64,000 nucleotides of DNA from Trichuris trichiura (GCA_037903355.1 JBAJFE010000027.1:496001-560000); one strand, 5' to 3'; counted from the first letter of the stretch, positions 34,845 to 46,900 are shown. Translations and numbers: made by a program. The notes: generated by a model from the letters alone, not told the origin.

Positions 34845-37800
34845 TCCTCCCGCCAGATGGACGATGGTCCATCAACCTAGTTTCATCCATCATTTTCTGT
34901 GCCTTATACACCCAAAGTTTCTCAGGTGGTCGTAGCTTTTCTACCTGCAGCGGTCCAAAGTTCCTTTCGCTCACAGATCTCGCGTTTGAAAGAAACCGTA
35001 AACACCATGCCGTTACTCTTAGAAGTGTATCAAAATTCTCGTAGCTGTCCTCTGACAAGCAAAATTTCGGTTCAACCGTACAGACGTATATCGTCTCAGC
35101 AATCTCTTCGTCTGCCGCCGTTGGCGTTCCCACGTTTGTTGCTCTTGGCCAGAAATCGTCTGGCTTTCCCAACCAAGCAGGCCCATGCCACCACAATTGA
35201 CTTTCTTTCAGGTTGTCTAGTCTACTTCCTCGGGATAACAAGTCAGCGGAATTGTCTTTGGTCGGACAGTGATGCCACCACAATGGGTCCGTCAGTTGTT
35301 GGATTTCTTGTACACGGTTGCGTATGAACGGTTTCCATTTAGACGAGTCCCCTTTTATCCAAAAAAGTGCTACCATGCTATCACTCCAGCACGTTATTCG
35401 CCGAATTGGTAGGCCCAATTGTTCCTTTACGTACGTTAGAAGTCGTGCACCTACCAGTGTGGCCAGTAGCTCGAGTCGCGGAAGAGTTACCGATTTCACT
35501 GGCGCCATGCGCGCCTTGGCCATTACGAGGTGCGGTTCCACTGCACCATTGCTCGCCTTGAGGTAAATGGCAGCTCCGTACGCTGTACTTGAAGCGTCGC
35601 AGAACACATGAAGCTCTACTTCTTCTGTTGAGCTGCGTGGGCCCATCCATCGATCGGTCCGAATATTCGCTATTAGCGGCAGTTGCATCCTCCACTGATT
35701 CCATCTGCCGAACAGCGGTTGCGCTAAAGGTTCATCCCAATCCTTTCCCATTTTCCACATTAACTGTAACAGCATCTTCGCTTCGACAAGAAAAGGTGCA
35801 ATTAAGCCAAGCGGGTCAAAAACCTCACTTAACGTTTTCAGTACAATCCGTTTGGTAGCTACGGATTCTAGTTTCAAACTGACGTGATTCAACGCTAGCT
35901 GATCAGTACTAGTGTACCATTGCAATCCTAGAGTTTTCACGGTTTCGCGACCAGTGGGTGCAGAGTTATGAATACAACTGTTGAATTCTTGCATGTTACT
36001 TACCCACTTTGTCAATTTGAACCCGCCTCTCAGCAATAACTCAGCTGTCTCACTAGAAGCTCGAGCTGCTTCTTCCTTTGAGCTGCAACTCATTACGAGG
36101 TCGTCGACATACATGTTCTTCAACACTTCTGAAGCCCCTTGTTTGTACTTCTCACTGTTTCGCTGAGCATGGAGTTGTGTCACTGCGATGGCTAAAAATG
36201 GTGAACAAATTAATCCGAAGCACAGTCGCGTGAACCGAAACACGGTCGGTTCCGTGCCTGCTCCTTTCTCCCTCCACAGGTGTCGCACTGCGTCACGATT
36301 GTCCTCATGTAAAGCGATCTGTAAGAACATCTTCTCTATGTCCCCGTGTATGCCATAGCGGAATCGCCTAAATCTCAAGAGAATTCCAACGAGGTCTCGT
36401 TGCAGTGGCGGTCCTATTTCAAGGAACTGGTTGAGCGACACTCCTTGATAGAGAACTGATCCATCGAACACGATGCGACATTTTGTCATGGATGATTCAT
36501 TCTTAATTACAGGGTGGTGTGGCAGATACCAGTGTCGACCGGACGTAGCTGCGTACTGCTCCACGCTTTCTACGAACCCATTATCCACGTATGAACGCGT
36601 GCCGTCTGCATATAGACGTGCGAGTCTTGCATCTTTCGTTAGTCTGTTTTCCAAAAGCTCCAAGCGCCGTAGCGCTAGCCGGTAGTTGTTCGGCAGTCTT
36701 CCTTCAGAGTTTCAGGGTAGACGGACCGTGTATCTTTGTCCGTCGAAGGAGATAGAGTCTTGAAATCGTTTCATTACTTGTGACGGCTTCTCCACTTCTT
36801 CATCTCGTAGCCCAATAGCGTCGAGAGACCAAATTCGTTTGAGTAACTTATCCGCAGAATCGCTAAGAGTTACTTGAAAGACGTTTTGTACCCCTTTTTC
36901 TTGGCTACCAGCGGGACCACTCAAGATCCATCCAAACGAGGATTGGACTGCGACCGGTTCCTTTGGTGGTCCATTTTTCGTGAATCCGGACATGAATGCA
37001 TGATAATAGTCCAATCCGATGAGGACATCCACTGTCCTTTTTCCTCTTCCTCTGGGGAACTGATTCGCCAACGTAAGGTCTTGTAGGTGCGACCAGGATG
37101 AGCTTATTGGGGGATTTGCTTCAAGCGGTTGGCAGAGGTGGGGCAGGCACAATTCCTCCATCCATTGCCTTGTCCCTCGTCTGTCCAATGGCTGTAAAGA
37201 GAACTGGACCCTTCGGGTTTTCTCCATTCGACATACGTGACTTCCGAACGTGTGAATCGCTCGCTACACGTTCTGTTGTACCTCTTAATCCTAGGTCGTC
37301 TGCCAAAGCTTTCTGAATGAATGAGCGTTGGGCCCCGGCATCGAACAGGCATGTGATCACCAGACTCGACCCATTCCCACCACTGATTCTTGCTCTGGCT
37401 GTCTGGAGGAACACTTTCTCCATTCGGTGGTTTCGCAATAGTCCAACTTGCGTTCTGTTACATTCCGCTTCCCCGTGAAGTGTGTGATGCGATTTGTGGC
37501 AATCCTTTATCGAACATCTGTCTTGGCTCTTGCATGCACTGGCCAAATGACCTGCTTCCAAGCACACAAAGCATAACCTGTTTTTTCTTGAAACTTGTAA
37601 CCGTCTTGTCAGGGACATGGACAAGAATGTAGGACAAGTATGCACTGTGTGCGTTCCGCTGCACACGAGGCAGCTTCCGTTCCTGTTTATGGACGCCTGA
37701 AGCGCAGCTGCGCTGTACTGTCCGTCATTCCTTTTCATGTTGGAATTCTTCTGCGTCCGCTGCGTACGTGTCTTACTGACAAGCGCGGGGTGTTTCGTGC

Positions 37801-38680
37801 ATTCTTCTATGTCAACTTCCGTTCGCAAGAAGTCGAACACTGTCTTCAGCGTGACATTCTCGCTGTCTGGAGAGGTCAAGGTCTTCTGCTCCCATCTTTT
37901 CCGCACGGCAGGGGGTAACAGTTGCTTGAACAATACCAACAAAATGTCTTCTGCCGTCAACTTGTTTTCCACCGACTTTCCGATTGCCTCCAGGGCTCGA
38001 ACATGGCTGTTCAATTTATCAAACAGCTCTTGAAGTGTACTACTACCATGAGCTTCTTCCTCCTTCGTTAGTTTCAGTAATGACAGGATGTGGCTTTCGA
38101 CTACCAAGCTCTCTCCGCCAAACCTCTCACGTAACGTTTCCACTACAACTGGATAATTTGCATTGGCCACATGAAAGCCGTCGACAGCCTCTAGAGCCTC
38201 GCCGCAAAGCGCTGATTTCAAGTACACGAATTTTGCCACGTTGCTGAGATCGCTGCGTCCATGTACACCAGCCTCAAACTGGTCCCAGAATGAGTTGAAT
38301 TCCAGCACGCCTCCACTGAACTTTGGAAGATTCCACTTCGGCAGGTTGGGCCCTGCTGCACTCACTTCAGGAGTTGCAGTAGCCTTCGGCGACCCGTGCA
38401 GATAGCGCTACACCTTAGCCCTAAGGTCCACGACTGTGGTTTCGAACGCCATGGCGTTTTCCACTTCCTTTTCCAGGGCTCCCTCATCCTCTACATAGGA
38501 CTCGATGGCACCCTGTACTTCCTGCAGTTTCGCCCAGTACGCTTCTATCTGTGTAAGGGCAGCGCAGACTTCGAACTGCTTACCACTGTCTTGTATGAGT
38601 TCGTGAATCGACCGATCCATGAAGCTCAAACGAGCCCCCAATCCACTACGGGTGCGCTTCAAGGATTCCAATTCGGTCAT
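34762..38680 (-). pseudogene. BEL-3 gag-pol, integrase deleted
   Basis: Gag starts at an ATG (38678-38680, MTELESLKRTRSG) and is followed by a stop at 38408-38410. The frame then continues through LPKWNLPKFSGG, FWDQFEAGVHG and two zinc-knuckle groups (about 37490-37670). The protease keeps D-A-G-A (D at 37340-37342). A frameshift near 37200 and a TGA at 36712-36714 follow. RT has an intact YVDD (36100-36111), and RNase H reads VFCDASSTAYGA near 35590. Just after LWVYKAQK the frame passes straight into GGCGGGAGGA and the 3' LTR and stops at 34762. The H2C2, integrase and DUF5641 regions seen in BEL-1 and BEL-2 are absent, a loss of about 1.3 kb by comparison. Confidence 0.93.
34845..34856 (-). 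promoter_or_regulatory. BEL-3 polypurine tract
   Basis: On the minus strand TGGCGGGAGGA abuts the 3' LTR start TGTTCCGG. It matches the BEL-1 tract. Confidence 0.75.
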
Positions 38681-38727
38681 TTCACAAGCTCACCGCAAGG
38701 GAACGATCACAGATCAGACAGCGCTGA

Positions 38728-38747
38728 TCCGGCTAACCGCAGGACCA
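38728..38747 (-). promoter_or_regulatory. BEL-3 candidate primer-binding site
   Basis: On the minus strand TGGTCCTGCGGTTAGCCGGA starts two bases after the 5' LTR. The first six bases equal those of the BEL-1 site. Confidence 0.5.
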
Positions 38748-38749
38748 TA

Positions 38750-38915
38750 TGTTGGCAACAAAATTCGAATTTCACGGTGAGACTAACCATAACGCAGCTA
38801 CCGACTGACCGTTTATTGAGCCTACAGAAGTTCTAACAACGTGTCCTTATACGGTATAATGTGCAGGTACAGATGGACTCCCTGCTCATCATTAGTTCCA
38901 GCTTCAGCCGGAACA
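38750..38915 (-). repeat. BEL-3 5' LTR
   Basis: 166 bp, starting TGTTCCGG on the minus strand and ending CCAACA. It contains a TATA-like TATAAGG and an AATAAA on the minus strand. Target copy CAGGT follows at 38916-38920. Confidence 0.92.
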
Positions 38916-38961
38916 CAGGTGTTTTAAAAGTTTTTGTCGGTGGTCTTCTGTTTCTATGAAC

Positions 38962-38989
38962 ACTTTCGTAATAAAACTTTTACATTATG
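38962..38989 (-). repeat. right inverted arm of element B
   Basis: 28-bp partner of 34517-34544 with one mismatch. It is followed by the tail of about 32 bp and the right flanking duplication at 39022-39038. Confidence 0.9.
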
Positions 38990-39021
38990 AAAACATTTGT
39001 TTCCGTACCAAGAAACCACAT

Positions 39022-41825
39022 TTCCAGCGCTGATGGATGAATAAAATCAATATGAGTGAAAACGCGAAGGCAGAGACCCGCTTCCTCCCTCCAGGGAACA
39101 ACTTTGCTCGTACATTGACAACGCGGATGCCCCTGTGCTGCAAAAGTGCAGCAGTGTTCCCACTCTGAAACGCTAACTTCTTGTCCGCTCAGCGCAACAG
39201 GGAACTGCGTATTTCTAAATTACTCCTCGATGCAGCCGGCAGTTTGGGGCATTCCTATGCGGCCTTCTGCCAGCAGTTTGCAGAAACATTGTTTGATTTC
39301 TTCCTCCTTCGTCGTGGCTCCGACGACCTCCAGCTGTACAGCTCTGGAACCGCAATAGTACCTCCTTGGTCCTCCTGGTATGGTCAGTCACAGCTTATCC
39401 TTCCGTGGGTAGAAGCGAAGCACATGTCACACAAGACACGACGTCAGGCGACACTAGCCTAAAGTTTGAGTAATTTCGTCCACTCTCCTACGCGCAAACA
39501 ACGTTCACAAGTGGCAAAACCGTTGGGTAACGTTCTCTCGGCAGCAGACCGCGGATAATCGTTTAATATAGGCACCGTGCTAAAAGAAAGATGTAAATGT
39601 AGCTGGCCTAATCCCCTGAGCACCAAACAGTTTTCACCAAGCCTCACCGATGTCGTCCACTCGTTCAGACCTGGCGGGGACCTACATTGTGGTTCAGCCA
39701 AGGACACCTATCCGTCCTTAGCCTCTAGGGTGGGCCCAATAGTTAAGAAGGAACGATGCTGCTACGGAGAAGAATACGACGACGCACATGTAATCGTTCA
39801 CTTGGGCGACGTGGTGCGCCCTGGATCAATTATATGATGTTTACTGTGCAAGCAAGATTATGTAAAAAAGGACCAAATGATGGAGGTCGCGTCGTTGCGC
39901 TATTGGTGATAAACGAACAGTTCCCGTATGCAGACACGAATGAACTTTGTTTTCTTCTACACCCAAATTGGATAACGCGAGAACGGCAGGGTACGGCTCT
40001 GCGAAGTCATCTCTTATCCACGGAACGTGGGTAACTCCTGCCCCGTTTTCCACAGAACATGGCCTCTTGCCAACTTGTTTATCAAATTTGTAAAGTTCCT
40101 GTCGACCATCAGCGTGATGGTTCTCCGCTACCGAGCGCTAAACAACTTTGAGTGCGCTGCGGCGGCGAACGATTTCGTTTCCTTCCTTAACTTCAAAAAC
40201 ACCACGAGCACCGGAGACTAAACGCACCGCGGACGACCTCAGAGGATATTTTTGCGAGAATCCTACACTTCCGGGTGCCCCGTATGTCGAGCTTTGCACA
40301 GCCGCACAGCGAACGATGTGTCGGCATACTTCGAGCGCTGATAGTTGAATAAACTCTCTATATGAGTGAAAACACGAAGGCGGAGACCAGCTTCCCCTGT
40401 CCAAGGAACAATTCTCGTAAATTGACTACCCAAACGCCCCTGTGCTTCGAAAAGGCCCCAGCGTTCCCTCTCGGAAACGCTAACTTGTTTTCCGTTCGGC
40501 GCAACTGGGAATTGCACATTCCTCAATCACTCTTCGATGCTGGCCGGCAGTTTGTGGCATACCTATGCGGCATTCTGCCAGCAGTTTGCAGAAACATTGT
40601 TTGATTTCGTCCTCCTTCGTCGTGGCTCCAGCGACCTCCAGCTCTACAGATCTGGAACCACAATAGTATCTCCTTGGACCTCCGCGTTTGGACAGTCACA
40701 GCTTATCGTTCCGTAGGTAGAAGCGAACCATGTGCCGCACACGACACGACGTCGGGCGACACTAGCCTAAATTTGGAGTAATTTCGTCCACTCTCTTATG
40801 CGCAAACAACGTTCAGAATTGGCACTACCGTTGGGTAACGTTCTCACGGCATTAGACCGCTGGTAATTGTTTAATATATGCACCGTGCTAAACGAAAGGC
40901 GCTAGGGTAGCTGGCCTCATCCCCAGTGCATCACACAGTATTCATCAAAACTCACAAATGTCGTCCAGTCGTCCAGATCTGGGCTGGATCCACATTTTGG
41001 TTCAGCCGACAACACCATTCCGCCCTTAGCCTCTATGGTGTTCCCAGTAGTTAGGAAAGAACGATGCTGCTACGCAGAAGGATACGACTAGGCGCATGTA
41101 ATGGTCCATTTGGGTGACGCCGTGCGAACTGGATAAAATTATATGATGTTTACTATGCGCGCAGGATTATGTGAAAAAGGACCAACTGATGGAGGGCGCG
41201 TCGTTGCCGCTATTGTCGATAAACGAACCGTTCCCTTACGTCGACACGAATAAACTTTGTTTTCTTCTACATCGAAAATGGAGAATTTGAGAAGAGGATT
41301 GTTCCGCTCTAGGAAGTCATCCCTTCCTGAGGGACTGTGCGTTACTCCTCCCTGTTTTCCACGGAACATGGCCTCTTGCCCACTTTTTTTTCAAATTTGT
41401 GAAGTTCCTGTTCGACCGTCACCGTGAATATTATCCGCTACCCGCCGCTGAACTTTTTTGAGTGCGCTGCTGCTGCGAACGATTTCGTTTCTTTCCTTTC
41501 CCGCAGGAACACCACGAGCACTGGAAACTAAACCCACCGCGGACGACCGTAGACGATATTTTTGCGAGAATGGCACACTTCCGGTTGCTCCGTATTTCGG
41601 CTTTCCACAGCCGCACAGCGAACGATGTGTCGGCATTCTTCGAGCGCTGATCTGAATAAACTTTCTCCATGAGTGAAAACACGAAGGCACAGACCCGCTT
41701 CATCCGTGGAGGGCACAATTCTGCTGGTAATTTGGCCTTGCTGGTGCCGCTGTGCTTCGAAAGGGCACTAGTGTTCGTACTCGGAAAAGCGAACTTTTTT
41801 TCCGTCGGGCGCAACTGGGAATTCA
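39022..41825 (+). repeat. 1.31-kb tandem satellite array, segment 5
   Basis: The monomer cut by element B resumes here. Landmarks lie near 39053, 40363 and 41670. The Merlin element interrupts the array after GGGAATTCA at 41825. No gene is supported. Confidence 0.95.
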
Positions 41826-41867
41826 GGTCTCGTCTGAAATCAGCCCTCCGTCGGCAGTGGTGGCAAC
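41826..41867 (+). repeat. left terminal inverted repeat of the Merlin element
   Basis: It matches the reverse complement of 43879-43921 at roughly 36 of 43 positions with one gap, and begins GGTCTCGTCTGAAAT. Confidence 0.88.
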
Positions 41868-42289
41868 ATCAAAAGAGGTCAAGTGCGGATTAGTGCGACT
41901 TAATTAGCTTAGCACATCGAGCGGCTAAGCACGCGCAAATGGTCTGGCACACTAACGCTGATGAATTTATCCAGTATACGCATGATGGCAGTAACGTTTC
42001 TGAAGAAAGGTATGACAACTTTAACGTACGGGTGGGTGGAAACTGTCTCAGTAGCGCGGGCAGTACACGTTAACGTACAGAAAGGATACATACCGTCTAG
42101 TGTTGCGCCTTCACCGAGGAAAACGCTGAAGAAGCTGGGGACACTTCAGTCGGGCGTGTGCGCTGGCTCCGGCGGTGCGTTCAACGGGGGCTCTTGTTTG
42201 ACCTGTGCATACAGACGCGCACAGAGAACAGAAACGTTAAAGAAGCAATGTACCATCCGCTTTGGCAAGGCCGCTTGCGCTGGCTTCGC

Positions 42290-43331
42290 GTCCGCTTGGG
42301 GCAGGTGCACGATGCGGTTGTCGGCGATGATAGCCTCGAAAGCGTCGGAGGGTCACAAACGTTTTCTGCACATGAACTCGGCCAGCTACGACACGACGGT
42401 GCTCGGATGCGTTTCGCACCGCCGCTTGTTGACGCCCTTCAACTGGGCCCCCATGGACTCTACGGTCTGCGTGTGGGCGCCGGTGTCTCGGTCGACGAAG
42501 TTCGTTGGGTGATTCACTCGCGAATGATTGTATTCATCGCGGCTGAGACGGCGGTAGGCTCGCCACTCATCATTCATCACTGCAGACTGCGGACTCACAT
42601 GGGACCGTACAACGGGTAGGAGGGTGTTCGCCTAACGGTCCTTTACGGGTTCGACGTGAACTTCGCCGTTTTTCGGTCATACACCGCCGAAGAGCCACAG
42701 CGGTGAGTACATCTTCTGTCGGTTGTACTTTCGCCGGGAAAGAAGGCACTCGTCCAGTTCCACCGTCATACCCCGTCCTCCCAGTTGCACCGGTCTTTCG
42801 CCAACGCGTCTGCAGTAACTTGCCGCAGGTGGCCGTTCCACAGCACTCCGGTGCCGTGGCTGAGTCCTAAAGCACACATACTGCCTACACCAACAACAGA
42901 AGGCATGCGAATCCGCAGCCTGCTCGTGTAAATAGGATTTGGTCGTGGTGTACTCACGACTCCAGTTGAAAATGATCTCCACGGCCTTCTGCAGCTTTAC
43001 CTTGTTCCGTGGGACTGCAATGGACACACCGCAGTGCATAGCGCTCGTAACGGCTTCAGCGCATAGTGCCCTTACCGTCGAACCACGTCCCTGTTCGTAC
43101 AGCCGCTTCCTTGCTGCAGGAACGCTTAAAACACCTCCAGGTCATGCCACCTCGTGTCAGACACATCGCCTCTCCGCAAACGGGGCACAGCCTTCCGCTG
43201 TGCAGCAGAGCTTTTTCGCGAAGAAAATTAGTCGCCGTTTCTTCATCCCGCACCGTTTGATGCAGCCAGGCGGTGTGTGTTCGGTTGCTTTTCCGGGCAA
43301 GTTCACTTCGAGTTGCGCAAGGTGTGTTCAT
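42290..43331 (-). pseudogene. Merlin-type DDE transposase, broken
   Basis: The N-terminal part (43331 down to 43056) has a zinc-ribbon pattern, CPVCGEAM...WRCFKRSCSKE, followed by VRTGTWFDG, typical of ISXO2-like transposases. The frame then shifts, and EIIFNWSREYTTTKS lies near 42970. The catalytic region reads VELDECLLSRRKYNR (D at 42752-42754) and, after two in-frame stops near 42665-42676 and 42628, NDEWRAYRRL (D at 42569-42571), YNHSRVNHPTNFVD and GAHTQTVES. A stop at 42386-42388 precedes a C-terminal LAEFMCRKRL stretch. The order and wording of these motifs match Merlin transposases. The frameshift and at least four stops make the copy non-functional. Confidence 0.88.
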
Positions 43332-43878
43332 ACTTTACAATGAGGTTCGCACATTTTGCCACGGCACAGTGCCAACCGGAGCGTTGACATTCAATGTTTC
43401 CGACGAATAACTAACGGAACACTGGGATACATCGCTGCAGTCACATTGTACTCCCTGTGACAGCTATGCATTTGCAGCGGTAAATCCCTCACCTTCACTG
43501 TTTCGCAAGGGTCAGTAACCGAATCGGTGACACTTGCAACCGTTACTCAATTGCACAGCTACACAATTCGTGCACAGTTAATTCGCGGGTCAATAACAAC
43601 ATCTCTGCGTGTGCCGCTGCCGCTCCATCGTGTTACCCAGTCTACGAATGCACGCGAAGCTGTTTCATCCCTCACCAGCACTACTTCGCAAGGGTAAGCA
43701 GCAGCATAAATGACATGGTTACGCAATCCGCAGGTCACTGACCGGTGAAACTACAGGTGACACTAACCCTCCATTGTATTTTCGTTCAACTTGCACCACA
43801 CGTGTTCATCAACCCACAGTACACCGTCACACCCGTTGCGCAGCATATCCGCATTATCGCAGCGTATTACCGTGTAAC

Positions 43879-43921
43879 GTTGCCGCCCGAACCGACGGAG
43901 GGCTCATTTCAGACGAGATCC
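43879..43921 (-). repeat. right terminal inverted repeat of the Merlin element
   Basis: Partner of 41826-41867. On the minus strand it begins GGATCTCGTCTGAAAT. Confidence 0.88.
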
Positions 43922-46900
43922 CAATCCATATTCCTCAACCACTCGTCGAGGCAGGCCGAAGTTTGAGGCATTCCCATGCGCCCTTCCACCAGTAATCTTC
44001 AGAAACGTTGTTTGATTTCGTCCTCCTTCCTCTAGGCACCGACGACCTCCAGCTCTACAGCCCTACAACCGCAATAGAATCGCCATGGCCCTCAGTGTTT
44101 GGTCACTCACAGCATATTGTTCCTTGGGTAGAAGCGAAGCAGGTGTCGCCACGACACGTCGTGAGGCGACACTAGCCTAAATTTTGAGTAATATCGTCCA
44201 GTCTACTACGCGCTAACGGTGTCCCGAATTGCCGCAACCGTTGGGTAACGTTCGCTCTGCAGGAGACCGCTGATAATTGTTTTTTATATCCACCCTGCTA
44301 AAAGAAAGACGCAAGGGTAGCTGGCTTCATCCCCTGAGCACCACACAGTTTTCATGAAGGCTCACCAATGTCGTCCACTCCTCCAGATCTGGGAGGGACC
44401 CACATTTGGTCCAGCCGACAACACTATTCGGTCCTTAGCCTCCAGGATGGGTCTACTAGTTAAGAAGGAACCATGCTGCTACGCACAAGGATACGACGAT
44501 GCACATGTAATCGCCTATTTGGACAACGTGGCGGGCCTAGATCAATTACATCATGTTCACTGTGCAGGTAAGAATATGTAAAGAAGGACCAACTGATGGA
44601 GGGCGCGTCGTTGCCGCTATTGTCGATGAACGAACCGTTCCCATATGCAGACTCGAATAAACTTTTTCTTCTGCACCCAAAAAAGGATAATGTGGGAACG
44701 GCAGCGTAGGGATCTGCAAGGTCATCTCTTATAGAGGGAATGTCCATAACTCCTGACCCGTTTACCAAGGAACTTGGCCTCTTGCCCACCTGTTTATCAA
44801 ATTTGTAACGTTCTGGTTCGACCACCAGCGTCAAAATTATCCGCTACCGGCACCGAAACATCCTTGAGTGCGCTGCTCCGGTGAACGATTTGGTTTCTTT
44901 CCTTCCCTGCAAAAACAGCACAAGCACTGGAAAGTGAACCGACCGCGGACGACATTAAAGCATATTTCTGCGAGAATAGTCCACTTCCGCTTGCTCCGTA
45001 CTCCCACCTTTGCACAGCCGCGCACCGAACGATGTGTCAGCATTCTTTGAGCGCTGATGATTGAATAAACAGTCTATATGAGTGAAAACCCGAAGGCACA
45101 TAACCGCTTCCTCCGTCCAGCGAACAATTCTCCTCGTAAGTCGACCACACTGATCCACCAGTGTTTCGACAGCGCACCAGTGTTCCCGCTCCGAAACTCT
45201 AACTTCTTCATCGTTAGGCGCAACTGCGAATTGCATATCTCTCAATCACTGTTCCACGCAGCGAGCAGTTTGTGGCATTCCTGTGCGCCCCTCTGGCAGT
45301 AGTTTTCAGAAACATTTTCTGATTTCGTCCTCCTTCTTCTTGTCTCTGACGACCTGCGGCTCTACAGCTCAGGAACCGCTATGGTATCTGCTTAGTCCTC
45401 CGCGTTTGGACAGTCACTCGTTATCGTTCCATGGGTACAAGGCACGCAGGTGCCGCTCACGACACGACCACTGGCGACACTAGCCTAAATTGTGGGTTAT
45501 TTCGCCCACTCTACTATGCGCTAACGACGTCCGGCATTGGGCCAACCGTTCGGTAACGTTCTCTCGGGAGTAGACCGCCGGTAGTTGTCTAATATATGCA
45601 CCGTGCTAAAAGAAAGACGCAAGTGTAGCTGACCTCTGCTCCGGAGCACCAAGCAGTTTTCACCAAGCCTCACCAATGTCGCCCACCCGTTCAGATCTGG
45701 GCGGCATCCGCAGTTCCGTCCAGACAAGGACACCATTCCGTCCTTAGCTCCAGAGCGAGTGCAATAGTTAAGAAGGAACGATGCTGCTACGTGGAAGAAG
45801 ACGTCTATGCACATGTGACCGTTCACTTGGGTGACGTGGTGCGCCCTGGATCAGTTATATCACGTTCACTGTGCAGGGAAGATTATGTAAAAAAGCACCA
45901 ACTGACGAAGCGCTAGTCGTTGGTGTTATTGTCGTTAAACGAACGGTTACCTTACGTCGACAGGAATAATCTTTGTTTTCTTCTACGCCCAACATGAATA
46001 ATGCCAGAACGGGAGCGCACGGCTCCGTGAAGTCAACTCTTATCGACGGAATGTGCGGTACTCCTGACCCGTTTTCCACGGAAATGGCCACTTGCGCATC
46101 TTCTTTATCAAATTTGTAAAGTTTCTGTTCGACCATTAGCGTGATGGTTATCCGCTAGCGACCGCAAAACAGCTCTGAGTGCGCACGTGCGGCGAACGAT
46201 TTCGTTTCTTTCCTTCCCTGCAAAAGCACCACGAGCACTGGAAACTGAACGCACAGCGGACTACCTTAGAGGATATTTCTGCGAGAAGGGTCAACTTCGG
46301 CTTGCCTCTTATTTCGAGCTTTGCACAGCCGCACATCGAACGATGTGTCGGCATTCTTCGACTGCTGCTGGTTGAATAAAGTCTCTATAAGAGTGAAAAC
46401 ACGAAGGCAGAGACCTGCTTTCCCCGTGCAGGGAACAATTCTGCTCGTAAAGCCCGCCTGCTTCGAAAGGGCACTAGTGTTCCCACACGGAAACGCTTAC
46501 GTGTTTACCGTTCGGCGCAACAGGGAATTGCATATTCCTCGATCACACTTCGAAGCAGCCCGCAGATTATTGCATTCCTATGCGCCCTTCTGCCTGCAGT
46601 TGTCACAAAGATTGTTCGATTTCGTTCTCGTCCGTCTATGCTCCGACGACCTCCAGCTCAGCAGCTCACGAACCCAATAGTATCTCCTTGGTAGTCAGCG
46701 TTTGGTCAGTCACAGCTTATCGTGCCGTGGGTAGAAGCGAAGCAGGTGCCGCACGCGACACGTCGTCAGAGCCCACCACCCTAAACTTTGCGTAATTTGT
46801 CCCGCTCTGTTATGCGGTAACGACGTCGAGAATTGGCACAATAGATCAGTGACGCTCTCTGGGCTGCAGACGACGGATAATTCTTTAGTACATGCACCGT

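Larger units (their letters stand above)
34679..38915 (-). mobile_element. BEL-3: BEL/Pao element lacking integrase, nested in element B
   Basis: The 4.24-kb minus-strand element has 166-bp LTRs (38750-38915 is the 5' one, 34679-34844 the 3' one). They differ at about 13 positions (about 8%, by eye), and the LTR starts TGTTCCGG like BEL-1. Gag, protease, RT and RNase H are present. The pol frame then jumps to the polypurine tract and 3' LTR with no integrase or DUF5641 region. As a full set of ends, primer site and polypurine tract remains, it looks like an internally deleted, non-autonomous derivative that would need integrase from another element. Confidence 0.93.
34516..39021 (-). mobile_element. 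inverted-repeat element B, split by BEL-3
   Basis: Without BEL-3 the element is about 264 bp (34516-34678 plus 38921-39021). It has 28-bp terminal inverted arms (34517-34544 and 38962-38989, one mismatch) and a one-sided tail of about 32 bp at the right (38990-39021). On the minus strand this tail reads TTTCTTGGTACGGAAACAAA and then TGTTTTCA, resembling the tail of element A. The left part also reads CGAAAGC.CCGG on the minus strand, like CGAAAGCACCG in element A. About 17-bp direct repeats flank it. It is most likely the same class of element as A, in the opposite orientation, and encodes no protein of its own. Confidence 0.6.
41826..43921 (-). mobile_element. Merlin (IS1595/ISXO2-like) DNA transposon, decayed
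   Basis: The 2.1-kb insert is bounded by inverted repeats of about 43 bp (41826-41867 and 43879-43921). Both start GG and share CTCGTCTGAAAT and AGCCCTCCGTCGG. It carries a minus-strand transposase of the Merlin/ISXO2 type. Flanking satellite reads GGGAATTCA on the left and CAATCCATATTCC on the right, where intact copies have GGGAATTCCATATTCC. This suggests a decayed duplication of about 8 bp, as known for Merlin, but I cannot fix its exact extent. The stretches 41868-42289 and 43332-43878 inside the element hold no recognisable coding sequence. Confidence 0.85.

Noticed and set aside
34778..38247. Plus-strand open frames across BEL-3
   Set aside because: They lie opposite the recognisable minus-strand gag-pol and carry no domain of their own.
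34521..38985. Element B as a Tc1/mariner-type MITE with a TA duplication
   Set aside because: TA does flank the ATGTAAAAG arms on both sides, but the 17-bp satellite duplication lies further out beyond a tail of about 32 bp, so the element boundary is not at the TA. The idea stays possible only if the tail is a separate insertion.
41961..42619. Plus-strand frames of 153-183 codons in the Merlin element
   Set aside because: The minus strand here carries clear Merlin transposase motifs, so the plus-strand frames are shadows.
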